Source of the DNA: Pseudomonadota bacterium
GTDB taxonomy: Bacteria > Pseudomonadota > Alphaproteobacteria > Rhizobiales > Rhizobiaceae
Assembly (NCBI GenBank): GCA_023419535.1
Contig: JAEZXX010000016.1
Location: 1 to 14,829 of the forward strand
Direction of reading: 5' to 3'
DNA: 14,829 nt
Within the stretch, counting starts at the first letter, position 1; each line of letters begins with the position of its first letter. The position numbers were made by a program, and so were the translations under genes. A model generated the notes under the pieces. The model worked only from the letters and a program-made list of their open reading frames with translations, was not told the origin of the DNA and ran no database searches. Below, piece by piece: positions 1 through 7,527 of this stretch.

Positions 1-300
1 GCGCCGCTGGGGATCGTGCTCGCCCGGCTCGCCGCGGACGAGGCCGAGATCCTCACCATCGTGGTCGACCGCTCACAGCGCGGCCGCGGCGTCGGGCGCA
101 TGCTGATGGATCAGGTCCTGCAGCGCCTGCACCGCGAAAGGGCGCGATCGCTGTTCCTGGAGGTCGAGGAGGAGAACGCGCCGGCGCTTTCCCTCTACAG
201 GCGGCTGCGCTTCGAGGAGGTGGGCCGTCGCCCCGCCTACTACGCCGGAGAGGACGGCCGGCGCACCGCCGCGCTCATCCTCAAGCGCTCGCTCGCCTGA
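1..300 (+). CDS. rimI: Ribosomal-protein-alanine N-acetyltransferase RimI, 3' part (5' end outside window)
   Basis: This is a GNAT-family acetyltransferase cut by the left edge of the window; the frame is open from base 1 and stops with TGA at 298-300. RimI acetylates the N-terminal alanine of ribosomal protein S18 using acetyl-CoA. The visible part holds the acetyl-CoA-binding motif A (sequence RSQRGRGVGRML, encoded near 70-105), followed by an L-E-V-E-x-x-N-A-P-A-L-x-L-Y motif and the R-R-x-Y-Y end that is characteristic of RimI. About 99 residues are present, against roughly 150-165 for the whole protein, so about a third is missing. In related genomes tsaB usually lies just upstream, which cannot be checked here. 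The next gene starts 16 nt downstream. Other GNAT families are possible, but the C-terminal motifs and the position favour RimI. Confidence 0.85.
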   Translation, partial: APLGIVLARLAADEAEILTIVVDRSQRGRGVGRMLMDQVLQRLHRERARSLFLEVEEENAPALSLYRRLRFEEVGRRPAYYAGEDGRRTAALILKRSLA

Positions 301-316
301 GCAGCCGGCTGTCGAC

Positions 317-1108
317 ATGATCGGCCATCTCCGCGTCGCGTGGATCGCGCTCGGCGTCTCGCTCCTCACCCTCGCCCTCGTGCCGCTGCAGCTCGCCGCG
401 ATGCTCCTGGGCGGCCGCGCCCGTTCGAGGCTGCCCCGCCTCTGGCATCGCGGCGCGGCCGCGATCGTCGGCCTGAAGGTCGAGACGGAGGGCGTGCCCT
501 CGCCGGGCGGGCCGCTGCTGCTTTCGGCCAACCACCAGTCCTGGCTCGACATCCTCGTGCTCGGCAGCGTCGTCGACGCCTCCTTCGTCGCCAAGACCGA
601 AGTGCGGGGCTGGCCGGTCTTCGGCGTCCTGGCGCGGCTGCACCGGACGATCTTCGTCGACCGGGGCCGCAAGCGGGACGTTCGACGGCAGGTGGACCAG
701 ATCGCACGTCGCCTGCAGGACGGCGAGGCCCTCGTGCTTTTCGCCGAAGGGACGACCTCGGATGGAAACGGGGTCCTGCCGTTCAAGTCCGCGCTCTTCG
801 CGGCGGCGGACGCCGCGCTCGACCGCGCCGACCACGAGGAGATCCTCGTCCAGCCCGTCTGCGTCGCCTATACGCGCCATCACGGTCTTCCGCTCGGCCG
901 GGCCGGGCGTTCCAAGGTCACCTGGATCGGCGGACAGACCTTCGGCCCACATCTGATGTCGGTCCTGCGCGACGGCGCCTTCGATGCGAAGGTGATCTTC
1001 GCGCAGCCCCTGCGCTTCACCGCTCGCGACGACCGGAAGGCGCTCGCGGCGGCCTGCGAGCGCGCCGTCGCGCAGTGCCTGGCCGGTGCCCTCCACCCGC
1101 GGGGATGA
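317..1108 (+). CDS. 1-acyl-sn-glycerol-3-phosphate acyltransferase family protein (PlsC or OlsA type)
   Basis: A 263-residue inner-membrane acyltransferase of the PlsC family. PlsC moves a fatty acyl chain from acyl-ACP or acyl-CoA onto lysophosphatidic acid to make phosphatidic acid. One hydrophobic N-terminal segment (about residues 8-31) is followed by the catalytic H-x4-D motif in NHQSWLD (His73, Asp78), a block containing FVDRGR (residues 113-118), and the substrate-binding FAEGTTS motif (142-148). Length is normal. The ATG at 317 follows rimI by 16 nt. In Sinorhizobium meliloti the PlsC-like gene beside miaB is, as I recall, olsA, whose product acylates lyso-ornithine lipid rather than lysophosphatidate. 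The motifs cannot separate the two activities, so no symbol is assigned. The family is secure; the substrate is open. Confidence 0.85.
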   Translation: MIGHLRVAWIALGVSLLTLALVPLQLAAMLLGGRARSRLPRLWHRGAAAIVGLKVETEGVPSPGGPLLLSANHQSWLDILVLGSVVDASFVAKTEVRGWPVFGVLARLHRTIFVDRGRKRDVRRQVDQIARRLQDGEALVLFAEGTTSDGNGVLPFKSALFAAADAALDRADHEEILVQPVCVAYTRHHGLPLGRAGRSKVTWIGGQTFGPHLMSVLRDGAFDAKVIFAQPLRFTARDDRKALAAACERAVAQCLAGALHPRG

Positions 1109-1138
1109 GGCGCCCGGTGGGCCGAGCGAACGGCGAGC

Positions 1139-1167
1139 TTGCGCGCAGGCGCTTGGAGGCCGATATT
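1139..1167 (+). promoter_or_regulatory. Candidate sigma-70-type promoter for miaB
   Basis: The 90-nt gap between the plsC-like gene and miaB holds TTGCGC (1139-1144), a 17-nt spacer and GATATT (1162-1167). This is a fair match to the alphaproteobacterial housekeeping promoter, whose -35 box often begins CTTG. Transcription would start about 25-30 nt before the miaB ATG at 1199. In GC-rich DNA such matches occur by chance, so this is only a candidate. Confidence 0.3.
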
Positions 1168-1198
1168 GGGCCGATCGCCTGCAGCCATTTCGGACGTG

Positions 1199-2629
1199 AT
1201 GATCAAGGGACAGAGCGCAGTTTCGAACGCCACCGGCCCCAAGGCCCGCAAAGTCTTCATCAAGACCTATGGCTGTCAGATGAACGTCTACGACTCCCAG
1301 CGCATGGGCGATGCGCTGGCGGGCGAAGGCTATGCCGCGACCGACAGCATCGAGGACGCCGACCTCGTTCTCCTCAACACCTGCCACATCCGCGAGCGCG
1401 CCGCCGAGAAGGTGTATTCCGAGCTCGGGCGCATCCGCGAGATGAAGGCCGAGCGCGCGGCGGAAGGGCGGAGCCTGACGGTCGGCATCGCCGGCTGCGT
1501 GGCGCAGGCGGAAGGGTCCGAGATCGTGGAGCGGGCGCCCGTCGTCGACCTCGTCGTCGGACCGCAGACCTATCACCGCCTGCCGGACGCCTTGAAGCGC
1601 GTCGCGCTCGGCGAACGCGTCGTCGACACCGATTACGCGACCGAGGACAAGTTCGACCGGCTGGCCAAGCCGGCGGCGAACCAGATCCGCTCGCGCGGCG
1701 TGACCGCCTTCCTCTCGGTCCAGGAGGGCTGCGACAAGTTCTGCACCTTCTGCGTCGTCCCCTACACACGGGGCGCCGAGGTCTCGCGGCCGCGCGCGGC
1801 CATCCTCGACGAGGCGCGCCGGCTGGCGGATGCGGGCGTGCGCGAGATCACGCTGCTCGGGCAGAACGTCAACGCCTGGGACGGTGAGAGCGCCGCGGGC
1901 GGCCGGATCGGGCTCGCCGGCCTTCTCCACGAGATCGCGGCGATCCCGGGGATCGCCCGCCTGCGCTACACGACGTCGCATCCGCGCGACATGGACGACG
2001 CTTTGATCGCCGCGCACGGCGAGCTGCGGGCGCTGATGCCCTATCTGCATCTCCCGGTTCAGTCCGGTTCCGATGCGGTGCTCAAGGCGATGAACCGGCG
2101 GCATACGGCCGAGGAGTATCTGCGCCTCCTGGACCGGATCCGCACCGCGCGCCCCGACATCGCGCTGTCCGGCGATTTCATCGTGGGCTTCCCGGGCGAA
2201 AGCGACGCCGATTTCGAGGCGACGCTTAAGATCGTTTCGGAGGTTTCCTACGCCGCGGCCTATTCGTTCAAATATTCCGCCCGCCCCGGGACGCCGGCGG
2301 CGGGCATGGACGGGCACGTGCCGGAGGCGGTCAAGACCGAGCGGCTCGCCCGGCTTCAGGCGCTCCTGCGCCAGCAGACGCAGGCGTTCCAGGCGAGCTT
2401 CGTCGGCTGCATGCAGGACGTCCTGATCGAGAAGCCGGGACGCCATCCTGGGCAGATGATCGGGCGCTCGCCCTATCTCCTCGCCGTCACCGTGCCCTCG
2501 TCGGCCGGCGCTATCGGCGACATCGCGAAGGTCCGGATCGAACAGAGCCTGCCCAACTCGCTGATGGCGGAGGGGGCGGACCATGAAGACCGGTTGGCGG
2601 ACAGATCGCCCTTGAGGAAGATCGCATGA
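1199..2629 (+). CDS. miaB: tRNA-2-methylthio-N6-dimethylallyladenosine synthase MiaB
   Basis: A 476-residue radical-SAM methylthiotransferase that adds the 2-methylthio group to N6-isopentenyladenosine at position 37 of tRNAs reading U-starting codons. The N-terminal UPF0004 domain carries the three cysteines of the auxiliary iron-sulfur cluster: Cys26 (YGCQMN), Cys62 (NTCHIRE) and Cys100 (AGCVAQ). The radical-SAM cluster is Cys178-x3-Cys182-x2-Cys185 in GCDKFCTFCVVPYTRG. A TRAM-like RNA-binding domain fills the C-terminus (about 400-465). The frame is also open back to a TTG at 1139, but the ATG at 1199 gives the usual MiaB N-terminus and leaves room for a promoter. The stop overlaps the phoH start as ATGA (2626-2629), so the two are probably translationally coupled. 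Length and all six cysteines are normal. Confidence 0.95.
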   Translation: MIKGQSAVSNATGPKARKVFIKTYGCQMNVYDSQRMGDALAGEGYAATDSIEDADLVLLNTCHIRERAAEKVYSELGRIREMKAERAAEGRSLTVGIAGCVAQAEGSEIVERAPVVDLVVGPQTYHRLPDALKRVALGERVVDTDYATEDKFDRLAKPAANQIRSRGVTAFLSVQEGCDKFCTFCVVPYTRGAEVSRPRAAILDEARRLADAGVREITLLGQNVNAWDGESAAGGRIGLAGLLHEIAAIPGIARLRYTTSHPRDMDDALIAAHGELRALMPYLHLPVQSGSDAVLKAMNRRHTAEEYLRLLDRIRTARPDIALSGDFIVGFPGESDADFEATLKIVSEVSYAAAYSFKYSARPGTPAAGMDGHVPEAVKTERLARLQALLRQQTQAFQASFVGCMQDVLIEKPGRHPGQMIGRSPYLLAVTVPSSAGAIGDIAKVRIEQSLPNSLMAEGADHEDRLADRSPLRKIA

Positions 2630-3669
2630 AGGCGGTTCGCGGAACCTCGCCCGTTTCGGGCGCGTCCGACATGGCCCATATCGAATTGTTCTTCGAGGAC
2701 AATCGCTTGGCGAGCGCCCTCTTCGGGCAGTTCGACGAGCATCTGGCCCTTCTGGAGCAGCGCCTGGGCATCGACGCGCGCGCCCGGGGCAACAAGGTGG
2801 AGCTGCGGGGCGACCCGATCGCCTCCGAACAGGGGCGCCGGGCGCTCGATTATCTCTACGGCCGCCTCCAGGCCCGGCACGAGGTCCAGGCCTCCGACGT
2901 CGAGGGCGCGATCCGCATGGCGGTGGCGCAGGACGACCAGCTCGTCCTGCCGACGCTGGAGAAGAAGGGTCGCATGTCGCTGGCGGCGATCTCGACCCGC
3001 AAGAAGACGATCCATGCCCGGACCCCGACGCAGGACGCCTATGTCCGCGCCATGGAGCGCGCCGAGCTTGTCTTCGGCGTCGGCCCCGCCGGCACCGGCA
3101 AGACCTATCTTGCCGTCGCCCACGCCGCCCAGCTTCTGGAGCGCGGGCAGGTGGAGCGGATCATTCTCTCGCGGCCCGCCGTGGAGGCCGGCGAGCGCCT
3201 CGGCTTCCTGCCGGGCGACATGAAGGAGAAGGTCGACCCCTATCTGCGGCCGCTCTACGACGCGCTCTACGACATGATCCCGGCCGAGAAGGTCGAACGC
3301 GCGCTGACGGCGGGAGCCATCGAGGTCGCGCCGCTCGCTTTCATGCGCGGCCGCACCCTCGCCAACGCCGCTGTCATCCTCGACGAGGCGCAGAACACCA
3401 CGACCATGCAGATGAAGATGTTCCTGACGCGCCTGGGCGAGAACGCCCGGATGATCGTCACGGGGGATCCCTCGCAGATCGACCTGCCGCCCGGCCAGAA
3501 ATCCGGGCTCGTCGAGGCCCTGCGCGTCCTCGACGGCGTGAACGGCATCGTCACCGTGCGGTTCGAATCCAAGGACGTCGTTCGCCACCGCCTCGTCCAG
3601 GCGATCGTCGAGGCCTATGAAAGCGACGCGACGCGCCAGCGCCCCGTCGTCCTGGCAGCGCCCGAATGA
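2626..3669 (+). CDS. phoH: PhoH family ATPase (YbeZ-like)
   Basis: A 347-residue cytoplasmic P-loop protein of the PhoH/YbeZ family, related to the ATPase half of superfamily 1 helicases. The Walker A motif is GPAGTGKT (residues 153-160) and the Walker B is VILDEAQN (250-257). Between them lies the family signature ILSRPAVEAGERLGFLPGD. The first 120 residues form the usual PhoH N-terminal region. The gene overlaps miaB and ybeY by ATGA at both ends, a packing kept across many proteobacteria. In Escherichia coli the homologue YbeZ works with YbeY in ribosome and rRNA maturation, so a shared role here is likely but inferred. An internal Met16 is a possible alternative start; the overlapping ATG at 2626 is preferred for its coupling geometry. 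Confidence 0.93.
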   Translation: MKAVRGTSPVSGASDMAHIELFFEDNRLASALFGQFDEHLALLEQRLGIDARARGNKVELRGDPIASEQGRRALDYLYGRLQARHEVQASDVEGAIRMAVAQDDQLVLPTLEKKGRMSLAAISTRKKTIHARTPTQDAYVRAMERAELVFGVGPAGTGKTYLAVAHAAQLLERGQVERIILSRPAVEAGERLGFLPGDMKEKVDPYLRPLYDALYDMIPAEKVERALTAGAIEVAPLAFMRGRTLANAAVILDEAQNTTTMQMKMFLTRLGENARMIVTGDPSQIDLPPGQKSGLVEALRVLDGVNGIVTVRFESKDVVRHRLVQAIVEAYESDATRQRPVVLAAPE

Positions 3670-4217
3670 GCGAGGGCCGACAAACGGACACGGGCCTGCC
3701 CGGCCTCGACATCCTTCTGGAGATCGAGGAACCGGGCTGGGCCGAGCTTCTCGGGGCCGATCCGGAGGCGACCGTCCGGCGGGCGCTCGATGCCGCGGCT
3801 CGCGGGGCGGGCCTGCCCGCCGACATCGAGACCGAGATCGGCGTGACGCTGACCGGCGACGACGCCGTGCGGGCCCTGAACGCGCAATGGCGCGAGAAGG
3901 ACCGGCCGACCAACGTCCTCTCCTTCCCGATGCGACCGATCGAGCCCGGCGACCGGCCGGGGCCGCTGATGGGCGATCTCGTCCTGGCGCTCCAGACCTG
4001 CCGGCGGGAGGCCGCGGATGAGGGCAAGACGGGCCGCGACCACGCCACGCACCTCCTGGTGCACGGCTTCCTCCACCTCCTCGGCCACGACCATCTCGAC
4101 GACGCTTCGGCGACGCGGATGGAACGGCTGGAGACGTCGATCCTTTCCGATCTTTCGATCGACGACCCCTATCGCACCGCGGGGGACGAGCACGCGGTGC
4201 TGCAGCAAGATGCCTGA
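3666..4217 (+). CDS. ybeY: Endoribonuclease YbeY, rRNA maturation factor
   Basis: A 183-residue single-domain metalloprotein of the YbeY (UPF0054) family, involved in 16S rRNA 3'-end maturation and 70S ribosome quality control. The zinc motif H-G-x2-H-L-x-G-H-D-H is intact in HGFLHLLGHDH, with ligands His133, His137 and His143. The conserved upstream block REKDRPTNVLSFP (residues 76-88) is also present. The protein is slightly longer than the E. coli form (about 155), mostly because of an N-terminal extension. The start ATG at 3666 overlaps the phoH stop by ATGA. The corC start follows the stop by 5 nt. The S. meliloti counterpart SMc01113 is a well-known YbeY with effects on small-RNA regulation, and it has the same neighbours. 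Confidence 0.95.
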   Translation: MSEGRQTDTGLPGLDILLEIEEPGWAELLGADPEATVRRALDAAARGAGLPADIETEIGVTLTGDDAVRALNAQWREKDRPTNVLSFPMRPIEPGDRPGPLMGDLVLALQTCRREAADEGKTGRDHATHLLVHGFLHLLGHDHLDDASATRMERLETSILSDLSIDDPYRTAGDEHAVLQQDA

Positions 4218-4222
4218 CGACG

Positions 4223-5272
4223 ATGGACAACATGATGAGCAGGAGTGACGGCGGCGGCCCGATGGGGCACGACCCGCAGGCGCCCGACGGCGAACCCTCC
4301 CTAGCCGGCAGCCCGCAGGACGATCGAAGTCCGAGACCGGCCGAGCGGACGAGCGAGCCGGGCTTCTTCGAGCAGATCGTCCAGATGCTCAAGCCCCGAG
4401 CGTCCGCCCCGCTGCGTCAGCGTTTCGTGGAGGCTCTCGCGCAGACGCAAGGCGCCGAGGGCGGCTTCAGCCCCGACGAACAGCGGATGCTGACCAACCT
4501 GCTCGGCATGAACGAGCTTCGCGTCGAGGACGCGATGGTGCCCCGCTCCAAGATCGAGGGCATCGAACTGACCGCCAGCCTCGGCGAGGCGATGCGCCGC
4601 TTCGAGGAGACCGGTCACTCGCGCATGCCCGTCTACGACGACGGGCTCGACGACCCGAAGGGCATGATCCACATCCGCGACGCGCTCGGCCACATCACGC
4701 GGACCGCCGCGGCGACGGTCGAGGGACCCGGCGCGACGCTGGACCTCGGCCAGGTGGATCTCAGCCCCTCCATCGAGACGCTGGGCCTCGTCCGAAAGGT
4801 GCTCTTCGTTCCCCCGTCCATGCCGGCGGCGGACCTGATGGCGCGGATGCAGGCGACGCGCATCCAGATCGCCCTCGTGATCGACGAATATGGCGGCACG
4901 GACGGCCTCGTGTCGCTCGAGGATCTGATCGAGATCATCGTGGGCGACATCGAGGACGAGCACGACATGGACGAGAACCTCGTCGCACCGGAGGGCACGG
5001 ACGTGTTCCTCGCCGATGCGCGCGCCGAACTCGACGACGTGCGCAACCTCGTGGGCGAGGATTTCGACATCTCCGCCTATGCGGACGTCGCCGACACGAT
5101 CGGCGGTCTCGTCGTCACGGAGCTCGGACGCATCCCCGCGACCGGCGAGGTCGTGGAGACCGTTCCGGGCTTCCGGCTCGAAGTCGTCGAGGCGGATTCC
5201 CGGCGTGTGAAGCGCGTGCGGATCGGCCGGATCGTGGCGCCGCCCGACGAACTGCCGGCCCACCTGAACTGA
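4223..5272 (+). CDS. corC: CBS-domain protein of the CorC/HlyC family
   Basis: A 349-residue soluble protein. After a low-complexity N-terminal tail (about residues 1-45) comes the family block MNELRVEDAMVPRSKIEGIE (95-114). A pair of CBS domains follows (about 100-165 and 185-245), the second ending in DEYGGTDGLVSLEDL (221-235). The C-terminus is a CorC_HlyC transporter-associated domain (about 257-340). There is no DUF21 membrane domain, which separates it from the CorB type. E. coli CorC (YbeX) has been linked to magnesium and cobalt efflux and more recently to ribosome metabolism, fitting its place after ybeY; the exact role here is unknown. The ATG at 4223 lacks a strong ribosome-binding site, and in-frame ATGs at 4232 and 4235 are alternatives. 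An inverted repeat follows 12 nt after the stop. Confidence 0.9.
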   Translation: MDNMMSRSDGGGPMGHDPQAPDGEPSLAGSPQDDRSPRPAERTSEPGFFEQIVQMLKPRASAPLRQRFVEALAQTQGAEGGFSPDEQRMLTNLLGMNELRVEDAMVPRSKIEGIELTASLGEAMRRFEETGHSRMPVYDDGLDDPKGMIHIRDALGHITRTAAATVEGPGATLDLGQVDLSPSIETLGLVRKVLFVPPSMPAADLMARMQATRIQIALVIDEYGGTDGLVSLEDLIEIIVGDIEDEHDMDENLVAPEGTDVFLADARAELDDVRNLVGEDFDISAYADVADTIGGLVVTELGRIPATGEVVETVPGFRLEVVEADSRRVKRVRIGRIVAPPDELPAHLN

Positions 5273-5284
5273 CGGCCTGGAGCG

Positions 5285-5317
5285 AACGCCGGGGACGTCC
5301 GACGGCGCCCCGGCGTT
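5285..5317 (+). repeat. Perfect inverted repeat (hairpin) between corC and lnt
   Basis: The arms AACGCCGGGG (5285-5294) and CCCCGGCGTT (5308-5317) are perfect reverse complements. Inside the 13-nt loop, CGT (5296-5298) can pair with ACG (5302-5304), giving a compact two-step stem. No T-run follows, so this is not a standard intrinsic terminator. It could still pause transcription, stabilise the corC mRNA end or shape the lnt leader. It covers a TTG at 5316 from which the lnt frame could formally start, making that start unlikely. Confidence 0.6.
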
Positions 5318-5372
5318 GCCCTGCGGCGCCCGACCCCGTATGCCCCGCCACGAACGGGGGCTCAAAGTGACG

Positions 5373-6983
5373 ATGCAGTCCATCGCCGGCAGGATCATTC
5401 TTCTCGACGGATGGCGCAGGGCAGGCCTCGCCTTCCTCGCCGGCCTCCTCGCCACCTTCGCGCTGGCGCCCTACGACGTGCCGCTCGTCGGCTTCGTCAG
5501 CTTTCCGATCCTCGTCTGGCTGATCGACGGGGCGGTGGGCGATCCCGGGCGCGGCCTCCTGCGCCGGCTCGCGCCGGCCTTCGGCATCGGCTGGTTCTTC
5601 GGATTCGGCTACTTCCTCGGCGGCCTCTGGTGGCTCGGGGCCGCCATCCTCGTCGACGCCGCCGAGTTCTGGTGGGCGCTCCCCTTCGCGGTTCTGGGCT
5701 TGCCGGCGGTTTTGGCCTTCTACCACGCCGTGGCCGCCGCCCTTGCGCGCCTTCTCTGGAGCGAAGGGGGAGGGCGCATCCTGGCACTGGCGGCCGCCTT
5801 TGCGCTCGCCGAGTTCGCGCGGGGGCGCCTCTTCACCGGCTTCACGTGGAACGAGATCGGCATGATGGCGGCGCCGACGCCGCTCCTGATGCAGAGCCTC
5901 TCCCTCGTGGGGCTGCACGGTCTGACCCTCGCCGCAATCGTGGTCTTCGCAGCGCCAGCGCTGCTCGCCGGAAGCCGGCAGGGACGCGCCGCCGTCGCAG
6001 CCCTCGCCCTCGTCCTGACCCTCGCTCATCTCGGCTACGGCGCCTACGGCCTGTCCCGGCCGTCCCCCGGCTTCGTCCCGGACGTGGCCCTGCGGATCGT
6101 GCAACCGAACATCCTGCAGTCGCAGAAGTGGGACGCGGAAGAGGCGGAGCGGATCTTCGCGCGGCATCTGGAACTGACCGGCGACCGGACGGGGGAGTCG
6201 GAGGGCGGAGAGACGCTGGTCGTCTGGCCGGAATCGGCCTTTCCCTTCATCCTGACCGACCAGCCCGACGCCATCGCGCGGCTGTCGGACACGCTGCTTC
6301 TCGGGGAGACGCTGCTGGCCGGCGCGGCGCGGGCGGAAGGAGAGCGCGGTTCCGAGCGCCTCTTCTACAACTCGCTGCTCGTGATCGGCGAGGACGGGAC
6401 GATCCTCGACGCGCGGGACAAGGTGCACCTCGTGCCCTTCGGCGAGTACCTGCCGTTCCAGGCGGAGCTGGAATCGCTCGGCATCAGCCAGCTGACGCAG
6501 CTTCCGGGCGGCTTCACGGCGGGCGCCGATCGCAGCCCCGTGACACTTGCTTCCGGCCTCTCCTTCCTGTCGCTCATCTGCTACGAGATCATCTTCCAGG
6601 ACGAGATCGAGGATTTCGATCGGTCGGGCGGACGTCCCGGATTTCTTTTGAACGTCACCAACGATGCTTGGTACGGTCGAACGCCGGGGCCCCACCAGCA
6701 CGCGCGGCACGCGCAGGCGAGCGCGGTCGCCTTCGGGCTGCCACTGGTCCGGGCGGCGAACACCGGGATTTCCTTCGTGACCGACGCATCCGGCCGTGTC
6801 GTGGCCGGTCTCGATCTCGGCGAAACCGGCGTGGTCCGCTCGGCGATGCCCGGTGCAGGAGAGCCGAGCGTCTTCTCGAAGGTTCGAAACCTTCCCTTTT
6901 TACTCGCACTGGCTGCGGCGTCAGGCGTCGCAGTTGCGCTCACCTATTTCGGTCGTCGATGTCAACGTTTTCATGGAAGCTGA
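5373..6983 (+). CDS. lnt: Apolipoprotein N-acyltransferase Lnt
   Basis: A 536-residue inner-membrane enzyme that N-acylates the N-terminal cysteine of lipoproteins, the last step of lipoprotein maturation. Hydrophobic membrane segments fill roughly residues 15-220, then comes a periplasmic nitrilase-type domain and a final membrane helix near the C-terminus. The catalytic triad is visible as Glu287 in VVWPESAFPF, Lys350 in ARDKVHLVPFGEYLPF and Cys403 in LICYEIIF, with spacing close to the E. coli enzyme. The frame is open from about 5316, with an ATG at 5340 and a GTG at 5367. The ATG at 5373 gives the usual rhizobial beginning (SIAGRIILLDGWRR) and has a G-rich stretch 10-15 nt upstream. In Sinorhizobium this gene was described as actA, needed for acid tolerance. 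It is probably the last gene of the miaB-led cluster. Confidence 0.93.
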   Translation: MQSIAGRIILLDGWRRAGLAFLAGLLATFALAPYDVPLVGFVSFPILVWLIDGAVGDPGRGLLRRLAPAFGIGWFFGFGYFLGGLWWLGAAILVDAAEFWWALPFAVLGLPAVLAFYHAVAAALARLLWSEGGGRILALAAAFALAEFARGRLFTGFTWNEIGMMAAPTPLLMQSLSLVGLHGLTLAAIVVFAAPALLAGSRQGRAAVAALALVLTLAHLGYGAYGLSRPSPGFVPDVALRIVQPNILQSQKWDAEEAERIFARHLELTGDRTGESEGGETLVVWPESAFPFILTDQPDAIARLSDTLLLGETLLAGAARAEGERGSERLFYNSLLVIGEDGTILDARDKVHLVPFGEYLPFQAELESLGISQLTQLPGGFTAGADRSPVTLASGLSFLSLICYEIIFQDEIEDFDRSGGRPGFLLNVTNDAWYGRTPGPHQHARHAQASAVAFGLPLVRAANTGISFVTDASGRVVAGLDLGETGVVRSAMPGAGEPSVFSKVRNLPFLLALAAASGVAVALTYFGRRCQRFHGS

Positions 6984-6996
6984 TCTCGGAAGGCAC

Positions 6997-7025
6997 TTGA
7001 CCAAACTCGACTGATGCGGATGAAT
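6997..7025 (+). promoter_or_regulatory. Candidate promoter for the HTH regulator gene
   Basis: Just after the lnt stop, TTGACC (6997-7002) is separated by 17 nt from ATGAAT (7020-7025), in the only locally AT-richer stretch of the area. It lies about 70 nt before the chosen start of the regulator gene. The -35 element is good and the -10 element is mediocre. It fits a transcript starting separately from lnt. Confidence 0.35.
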
Positions 7026-7095
7026 TTATGCATAGGAACTCATCTGATTGTTCAGGCGACGGATGGTGGCTTGGGATGATCCTTGCGAGGAGCGA

Positions 7096-7527
7096 ATGCG
7101 CGCGAGCAACAAGAAGCCCGAGCCGGCGGATGCTCACATCGGACGGCGGGTCCAGAAGCGGCGACGCGAGTTGGGCCTCAGTCAGGAGAAGCTGGGCGAG
7201 CAGCTCGGCGTGACCTTCCAGCAGGTCCAGAAATACGAGAAGGGCACCAATCGGATCGGGGCCGGCCGCCTTCATTCCATCGCCGAAGTGCTGCAGACAC
7301 CTGTCGCGTTCTTCTTCGATGGTCTGTCGGGCCCTCATGCGGTCGGCGGCATGGCCGAAAGCGAGGAGCAGCCCTCGCTCGATGAGCGTCGCGCGGTCGG
7401 GGTCGAGGCGGCGCGCCTCGCGGACGAGTTCGAGAGGATCGCCGATCCGAAGGTTCGCCAAGGCGTCCTCGACCTCGTGCGCTCCCTCGCGGGAACGCCT
7501 GGTCAGCCGATCGCGCCGAAGTCCTGA
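7096..7527 (+). CDS. XRE/Cro-CI family transcriptional regulator (PhrR-like)
   Basis: A 143-residue DNA-binding protein. The helix-turn-helix domain (about residues 13-72) includes IGRRVQKRRRELGLSQEKLG and FQQVQKYEKGTNRIGAGRLH, followed by the FFF motif seen in rhizobial members. The rest (about 85-135) is a charged helical tail. The frame is open upstream to a TTG at 7048 and an ATG at 7063. The ATG at 7096 is preferred because it has GAGGAG at 7087-7092 (only 3 nt spacing) and gives the family's usual length. In Sinorhizobium a regulator of this type, phrR, induced by low pH and other stress, lies beside actA (lnt). The same adjacency here suggests orthology, but the target genes are unknown. 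A role in controlling metK downstream is conceivable but untested. Confidence 0.88.
   Translation: MRASNKKPEPADAHIGRRVQKRRRELGLSQEKLGEQLGVTFQQVQKYEKGTNRIGAGRLHSIAEVLQTPVAFFFDGLSGPHAVGGMAESEEQPSLDERRAVGVEAARLADEFERIADPKVRQGVLDLVRSLAGTPGQPIAPKS

Noticed and set aside
1139..1198. TTG start at 1139 for miaB
   Set aside because: It would add 20 residues not expected in MiaB and would use up a plausible promoter. The ATG at 1199 gives the normal N-terminus.
281..2584. Long minus-strand open frame opposite plsC and miaB
   Set aside because: GC-rich codon bias leaves the opposite strand open. The translation is Arg/Gly/Asp-rich with no domain, and it would overlap two certain genes.
2473..4392. 639-residue minus-strand open frame opposite phoH and ybeY
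   Set aside because: It is an antisense shadow of PhoH and YbeY, which have intact motifs, and its composition is Arg/Pro/Ser-rich.
5316..5372. TTG at 5316 as the lnt start
   Set aside because: It lies inside the right arm of a perfect inverted repeat, and the added residues do not resemble Lnt. The ATG at 5373 gives the usual N-terminus.
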